Positions 23,364 through 27,228 of a stretch of 27,228 bases of DNA are shown here, piece after piece. Position 1 is the first letter of the stretch. Every line of letters begins with the position of its first letter. Location of the stretch: contig CAILKS010000034.1 in NCBI GenBank assembly GCA_903834855.1, forward strand, positions 1 to 27,228. The letters run 5' to 3'. A program made the translations under genes and the position numbers. Under the pieces are notes generated by a model that was not told the DNA's origin, did no database searches, and saw nothing but the letters and a program-made list of their open reading frames with translations. Source of the stretch: an uncultured bacterium (GTDB lineage Bacteria; Patescibacteriota; Minisyncoccia; Phycocordibacterales; UBA5272).

Positions 23364-24689
23364 ATGATCATAAGACATACACCCGGACGATTACTATTAT
23401 TCATAGTTGACTGTAGTGTTCTATTTTTATCCTTATACGGAGCGCTTTTTTTGCGTAACGGCTATTTACCTGATTTTTTAGACTTTATTAACTTTATACC
23501 ATCATTTACCCTTGTTATAGCTGTAACTGTGGCTATTTTTTATAGTTATGGATTATACGATAAACCAACTTTACGTCTCATAAGAGAGCTAGGCAAAAGA
23601 ATACTAACCAGCCAAATACTATCAGCCCTTGGTGCTGTTATTATTTTCTACTCACTTCCAACTCTTGGAATTGCACCAAAAACAATATTACTTCTATATA
23701 TAGTAATCTCTTCTGTATTAATAAGTGTCTGGAGACGTTTCGCCTTCTCTATAGTTTTACGCTATAAAAAACAAACCAGTATCATTATTGGAAGTGGAGA
23801 AACATTTAATAATCTAGTTGAAGAACTCACAAGAAACCCACATACTGGAATAACTTTAATATCAAAAATTGATGTTGATACTTATAATATGGAAAGTCTG
23901 GTGACAGTTCTAAGAACCACAAAACCAAATTCTGTTATTGTTGATATGCGTGATGATAGAATCAAACCATATTTCGGAGAACTTTATAATGAGATACAAG
24001 AAGGCCAAGCAGTGCTAGATATTGTGGATGTTTATGAAGACGTGTTTGATATGGTTCCTCTTAATCTAATAAATCAAGAATGGGTATTCCGTTATATTAG
24101 TAATTCTCAAAGATATGACAGTGCAAAAAGATTTATTGATTTAATTTTATCAGTTCCGGCATTTATTATTTCTATTATTTTTTATCCATTTGTATATTTG
24201 GCTATAAAAATAGATGATGGTGGAAAAATTTTCTTTGTTCATAATCGTGTTGGTAAATACGGTAAATTAATTCCTATTTATAAATTTAGAACAATGGAGG
24301 ACATGGAAACCAACGAGCTTAATGAGACAAAAAAAATAAGTAGAGTTGGCGGTTTCCTAAGAAAGACAAGATTAGACGAATTACCTCAGCTTTGGAATGT
24401 GATACGCGGTGACGTCTCGCTAATTGGACCACGCCCAGAATCACCAAACCTTGTAGAGGAATATAACAAAACTATACCATTTTACAATATCAGACACATG
24501 GTTCGTCCTGGACTTTCTGGATGGGCACAAGTACAACAACATGAGGCACCAAAGTTTGGTATAGACATTAAACAAACATCAACGAAGCTTGCTTATGATA
24601 TGTATTATCTTGAACACAGTAATTTAATGCTCGACATCGCAATAATTCTTAAAACATTTAAGGTGCTCTTAAGTAAAAGTGGGATTTAA
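23364..24689 (+). CDS. Polyprenyl-phosphate sugar-1-phosphate transferase (WbaP-like)
   Basis: This 441-residue membrane enzyme loads the first sugar phosphate onto undecaprenyl phosphate. Four or five N-terminal membrane segments (about 8-132) are followed by a Rossmann-like domain (about 138-225), a further membrane or re-entrant helix (about 255-282), and the bacterial sugar transferase domain. Its signatures are YKFRTM (306-311) and RLDELPQLWNVIRGDVSLIG, with the catalytic Asp-Glu pair at 338-339, then GPRPE and RPGLSGWAQV. The layout is that of large polyprenyl glycosylphosphotransferases. The sugar is not readable from sequence. The epimerase gene follows after 3 nt. Confidence 0.93.
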   Translation: MIIRHTPGRLLLFIVDCSVLFLSLYGALFLRNGYLPDFLDFINFIPSFTLVIAVTVAIFYSYGLYDKPTLRLIRELGKRILTSQILSALGAVIIFYSLPTLGIAPKTILLLYIVISSVLISVWRRFAFSIVLRYKKQTSIIIGSGETFNNLVEELTRNPHTGITLISKIDVDTYNMESLVTVLRTTKPNSVIVDMRDDRIKPYFGELYNEIQEGQAVLDIVDVYEDVFDMVPLNLINQEWVFRYISNSQRYDSAKRFIDLILSVPAFIISIIFYPFVYLAIKIDDGGKIFFVHNRVGKYGKLIPIYKFRTMEDMETNELNETKKISRVGGFLRKTRLDELPQLWNVIRGDVSLIGPRPESPNLVEEYNKTIPFYNIRHMVRPGLSGWAQVQQHEAPKFGIDIKQTSTKLAYDMYYLEHSNLMLDIAIILKTFKVLLSKSGI

Positions 24690-24692
24690 ATT

Positions 24693-25652
24693 ATGCAAAA
24701 AGTTATAATCACTGGTGGTGCTGGCTTTATAGGAAGACATTTGGTCAAATCTCTTTTAGAGAAAAATTATGAGGTTTATGTGATTGATACTTTAATAGAT
24801 GAATTCACTGGTGAAAAAATACCAGATAGTCTCCTATTAAATTATTTTGATGAAAATTTTATTAAAAACAATATTCATCAAATAGATATTTTAGATTACG
24901 AAAAAATATCTCCCCTTTTTAAAGAAGCTTACGGGGTAATTCACTTGGCTGCTTTTATAAGTTCACCAAATAGTATTAATGAACCACTAAAAGCTTTTGA
25001 TATAAATATTAAAGGGACTTTATATGTCCTAGAATCTGCAAGGAATAATGGATGCAAGAATGTGATATTAACAAGTTCAGCTGCGGTTTATGGAAGTATT
25101 GATGGATTAAAAAAAGAAGATGATATTACACACCCAGAAAACCCTTATGGATTAAGCAAATTTATCGATGAACAGATTGGTAAACTTTACAATGATTTAT
25201 ACAAAATGAATATAACCTGTGTGAGATATTCAAATGTTTGGGGACCGGATCAACACGATATTGGAAGTTACGCACCAGCTATAGGAAGATTTATAAAAGA
25301 AGCAAAAAATAATAATCCGATACCAATCTGTGGTGACGGTGAACAAACAAGAGATTTTATCCATGTATACGATGTTGTAAAAGCAAATATAAAAATACTA
25401 GAAAATATTGATAAAGAAAATGTGCGTGGTGAAGTATTTAATGTTTGCTCTGGTATTGAAAGCAAAGTTATTGATATTGCTAATATGGTGGCAAATATAT
25501 TTAAAGAAAAAAATAATTCAAATGCAGAAATAACCCATGTTGCACCAAGAATAGAACCAAAAAGATTTGTTGGTGATAATACAAAAATAAAAAATACTCT
25601 TGGGTGGGAACCGATTATTACATTAGAAGAAGGAATTAGGGAAATTATTTAA
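24693..25652 (+). CDS. NAD-dependent sugar epimerase/dehydratase
   Basis: This 319-residue extended short-chain dehydrogenase (GalE-like) acts on nucleotide sugars. The NAD-binding motif GGAGFIG lies at 8-14, the catalytic Ser in TSSAAVYG (127-134) and YGLSK with Tyr152 and Lys156. DFIHVYDVV and a C-terminal GWEP block are typical of the family. A UDP-glucose or UDP-GlcNAc 4-epimerase is the likeliest role, supplying the neighbouring sugar transferase; dehydratase activity cannot be excluded. It ends just before the convergent rodA, separated by repeats and mirror element D. Confidence 0.9.
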   Translation: MQKVIITGGAGFIGRHLVKSLLEKNYEVYVIDTLIDEFTGEKIPDSLLLNYFDENFIKNNIHQIDILDYEKISPLFKEAYGVIHLAAFISSPNSINEPLKAFDINIKGTLYVLESARNNGCKNVILTSSAAVYGSIDGLKKEDDITHPENPYGLSKFIDEQIGKLYNDLYKMNITCVRYSNVWGPDQHDIGSYAPAIGRFIKEAKNNNPIPICGDGEQTRDFIHVYDVVKANIKILENIDKENVRGEVFNVCSGIESKVIDIANMVANIFKEKNNSNAEITHVAPRIEPKRFVGDNTKIKNTLGWEPIITLEEGIREII

Positions 25653-25739
25653 CAGCTGTTAGCTTGTAGAATGTAGCTAAATACAAATATCCGGGTTGGA
25701 ATAAATTGCCCCAGATGCGAGGCGGGCAAAATGTATCTA
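25653..25739. repeat. Word-repeat tract and extra half copy of the mirror element
   Basis: CAGCTGTTAGCTTGTAG (25654-25670) resembles a tract in the rpsB leader (18121-18141). AAATACAAA follows at 25679-25687. Positions 25693-25739 then align with the first part of mirror element D: GAATAAATTGCCCCAGATG and GAGGCGGGCAAAATG correspond to GAAGAAATTGCCTCAGATT and TAGGCGCGGGGAAAG. The half copy stops before the apical stem. Confidence 0.65.
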
Positions 25740-25864
25740 GGTCTCGAAGAAATTGCCTCAGATTCTAGGCGCGGGGAAAGTTTTGAAGGAGGTGTACTTA
25801 ATAGTACATTGACTGAGAAACTGGGGACCCGCAACAACGAAGATGAGGCAATTTATTCGAGACC
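25740..25864 (-). repeat. 3'-end mirror element, copy D (rodA)
   Basis: The left arm GGTCTCGAAGAAATTGCCTC (from 25740) pairs with 25843-25864, which is the end of rodA including its TAA and last codons (Gly-Leu-Glu); about 20 of 21 positions pair. The middle stem is GCGGG (25771-25775) with CCCGC (25828-25832). Against copy B, T-A becomes C-G and A-T becomes G-C at matching positions. The apical stem is GTACT/AGTAC around TAAT. Confidence 0.82.
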
Positions 25865-26986
25865 CACGAATTCGTTGGCGAGATGGTTCTTATGGCCAGA
25901 CCTCGCATACCCATACATCCCCACACACATTCCCAATGCCAAACACTCTGCTAATAAATGTGACCCACCGTAACTCATAAGAGGAAGTGGAATACCTGTA
26001 ACTGGCATGATACCAATATTCATTCCTACACTTATTATTATATGTGTACAAAACCAAATCATAACACCATAAGTAAATAATGCTTCAAAATTACTTTCAG
26101 CCAATAATGCAAAACGAGATAATTTATACAAAATAATACAATAAAATAAAAGCAACAAAAATGATCCTATAAATCCCCACTCTTCAGCAAAAGCAGCAAA
26201 AATAAAATCTGTTTTATATTCTGGTAAAAAATTAAGTCTCGATTGAGTTCCATACCCAATCCCCTTTCCAAGTAATCCACCAGAACCAACCGCGATAGTT
26301 GACTGATAAGCGTTATACCCTGTTCCTCTAATATCTTGAAGTGGATATATGAAATTCATAATTCTAGCTTTTTGATATGGTTTGAAAACTAATTTCCAAG
26401 CAAGAGAGAAGGTGACAAAACCTATAAGAAAAACAGCTAATAAGTGTCTCTTTGAAATTCCTGATACTAGAACCATACCAAGCCAAATCGCTCCAATAAC
26501 CATTGCTGAACCAAAGTCTGGCTGTAAAACAATAAGAAAAAAAGGTATCGCAGCGTATACGCCTGAAACAATTACATGCCTTATATTTGATATTTCAATA
26601 TGCCTTCGTGAAAAATATTTAGCCAGGAGAATTATCAAACCCAGTTTCATTAAATCACTTGGCTGAAAAGAAAAACCACCTAAATTAAACCAACTTTGTG
26701 CCCCTTTTGATATGTGACCCAAAATAAAAAGTAAGGTAAGAATAGAAAGTAATATTCCATAAATTCCAACAACAATAGTAGTACTTCTTAGAAAACGATA
26801 TTCAACACGTGAAGCTAAAAAATAAACCACAAGTGATATTACTATCCAAATACTTTGTTTAAAAAAATAATTATCATGTGCTTGAAAAGAGCTCATGGTA
26901 ACCAAGCCAGCCAAAAAAATACAAAGAATAGCTACGATCATCGTTATGTCGTATTTATTCAACCAGTGATTTATAACCCTTTTCAT
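25853..26986 (-). CDS. rodA: Rod-shape peptidoglycan glycosyltransferase RodA (SEDS family)
   Basis: This 377-residue polytopic membrane protein, with about ten membrane segments, polymerises lipid II during elongation. SEDS marks are GFSFQPSDLMKL (104-115), PDFGSAM, the catalytic Asp260 in LPEYKTDFIFAAFAEEWG, and a C-terminal GIPLPLMSYGGSHLL. RodA is preferred over FtsW because of the PEYKTDFIF and GTGYNAYQS blocks, though the two are close. Two departures from consensus are noted: Asp instead of Glu after FQPS, and His in YGGSH where Ser is usual. It starts 2 nt after an unidentified upstream gene. Its 3' end forms an arm of mirror element D. Confidence 0.92.
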   Translation of the reverse strand: MKRVINHWLNKYDITMIVAILCIFLAGLVTMSSFQAHDNYFFKQSIWIVISLVVYFLASRVEYRFLRSTTIVVGIYGILLSILTLLFILGHISKGAQSWFNLGGFSFQPSDLMKLGLIILLAKYFSRRHIEISNIRHVIVSGVYAAIPFFLIVLQPDFGSAMVIGAIWLGMVLVSGISKRHLLAVFLIGFVTFSLAWKLVFKPYQKARIMNFIYPLQDIRGTGYNAYQSTIAVGSGGLLGKGIGYGTQSRLNFLPEYKTDFIFAAFAEEWGFIGSFLLLLFYCIILYKLSRFALLAESNFEALFTYGVMIWFCTHIIISVGMNIGIMPVTGIPLPLMSYGGSHLLAECLALGMCVGMYGYARSGHKNHLANEFVGLE

Positions 26987-26988
26987 AG

Positions 26989-27228
26989 TTATCTAAATAC
27001 GGAAAATGGGCTAATAATTGGATAAGCTCTTACTTTAATCGGTGCAGAAGAAAATGGCGAATGCCAAACAAAAACAACTTTCTTAGTCTCTTCTTTATCA
27101 AGAGAAGGTACAATGTTTTCACCTACAGCTATTGCATTATCGTGCTCATCATAAGCGATCATACGTATTGGTAACTTTAAATATATATTTCTTGTTGTAT
27201 TTACAATATCCACATATATACGAGTTAT
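26989..27228 (-). CDS. C-terminal part of an unknown protein (5' end outside window)
   Basis: About 79 codons are visible, ending in a TAA 2 nt before rodA; the frame is open to the right edge, so the start lies outside. The segment (for example RMIAYDEHDNAIAVGEN, then VVFVWHSPF and IKVRAYPIISPF) has alternating hydrophobic residues and looks like a beta-sandwich (Ig-like or FxLYD-like) extracytoplasmic domain. That fold is inferred. No specific family is recognised. Tight spacing suggests it is in the rodA operon and so may be envelope-related. Confidence 0.6.
   Translation of the reverse strand: MTRIYVDIVNTTRNIYLKLPIRMIAYDEHDNAIAVGENIVPSLDKEETKKVVFVWHSPFSSAPIKVRAYPIISPFSVFR

Noticed and set aside
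23329..23404. Longer N-terminus for the family 4 glycosyltransferase
   Set aside because: The extra 25 residues do not resemble the family and would overlap the divergent sugar transferase gene; MKILYLITKSNWGG is the normal family start.
25731..25973. Plus-strand open frame across mirror element D and the rodA end
   Set aside because: Antisense to rodA and composed of repeat sequence; no start signals.

Overview
The window looks like chromosome from a Patescibacteria (Candidate Phyla Radiation) bacterium, most likely of the Parcubacteria group. The evidence is an AT-rich sequence, trimmed housekeeping proteins (ThrRS without a TGS domain, PheT without its EMAP-like tRNA-binding domain, a short PheS, a 155-residue EF-Ts), a glycine/arginine-rich protein with the CxxC-x17-CxxC zinc ribbon common in these genomes, and many genes that appear to be leaderless. 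The code is standard: TGG is used for Trp and TGA is used as a stop.

Layout. Positions 1-870 hold the start of the CxxC protein, tRNA-Ser(GGA) and a decayed tRNA-Ser-like 5' half. Positions 869-3294 hold an envelope module on the minus strand (HtpX-like protease, LemA, TPM-domain protein). Positions 3575-5356 hold thrS on the plus strand. Positions 5443-5565 hold a 40-codon gene ending in 13 glutamines, with its own promoter, Shine-Dalgarno site and terminator. Positions 5840-7930 hold gyrB. Positions 8034-13331 hold a tight minus-strand operon pheS-pheT-murC-murD. Positions 13466-15571 hold tRNA-Thr(TGT), a membrane-anchored thioredoxin-like protein and a processive family 2 glycosyltransferase. 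Positions 15605-16292 hold a tRNA-Thr pseudogene and a putative homing-endonuclease gene. Positions 16359-22070 carry translation genes (rplY, rpmE, prfA, rpsB, tsf) with a lytic transglycosylase and an unknown membrane protein. Positions 22208-25652 hold a divergent surface-glycan locus (family 4 glycosyltransferase; polyprenyl-phosphate sugar transferase and NAD-dependent epimerase). Positions 25853-27228 hold rodA and the end of an unknown gene. The genes serve translation and the cell envelope: peptidoglycan precursor synthesis (MurC, MurD), polymerisation (RodA), remodelling (transglycosylase) and surface polysaccharide.

The most unusual content lies between genes. Four copies of a roughly 120-nt structured element (5722-5841, 19339-19462, 21311-21432, 25740-25864) sit exactly at the 3' ends of gyrB, rpmE, rplY and rodA. 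Each has a conserved core with nested stems, and an outer stem in which one arm is the host gene's own 3' end (for rpmE and rodA including final codons and stop) and the other arm is a locus-specific mirror of it. The core is shared but the arms differ at each locus, and base changes in the inner stems are partly compensatory. The rodA copy is preceded by an extra half copy carrying a second mirror arm. Other intergenic palindromes and degenerate word repeats also abut or enter gene ends. I know of no described family that matches, and this is the main candidate for something new.

A second theme is expression without leaders. At least eight genes have a -10-like hexamer 6-9 nt before the start codon, which moves the likely starts of rplY and the transglycosylase downstream of the longest reading frame. 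The thioredoxin-like gene begins 8 nt after the CCA end of tRNA-Thr, so tRNA processing may generate its mRNA 5' end.
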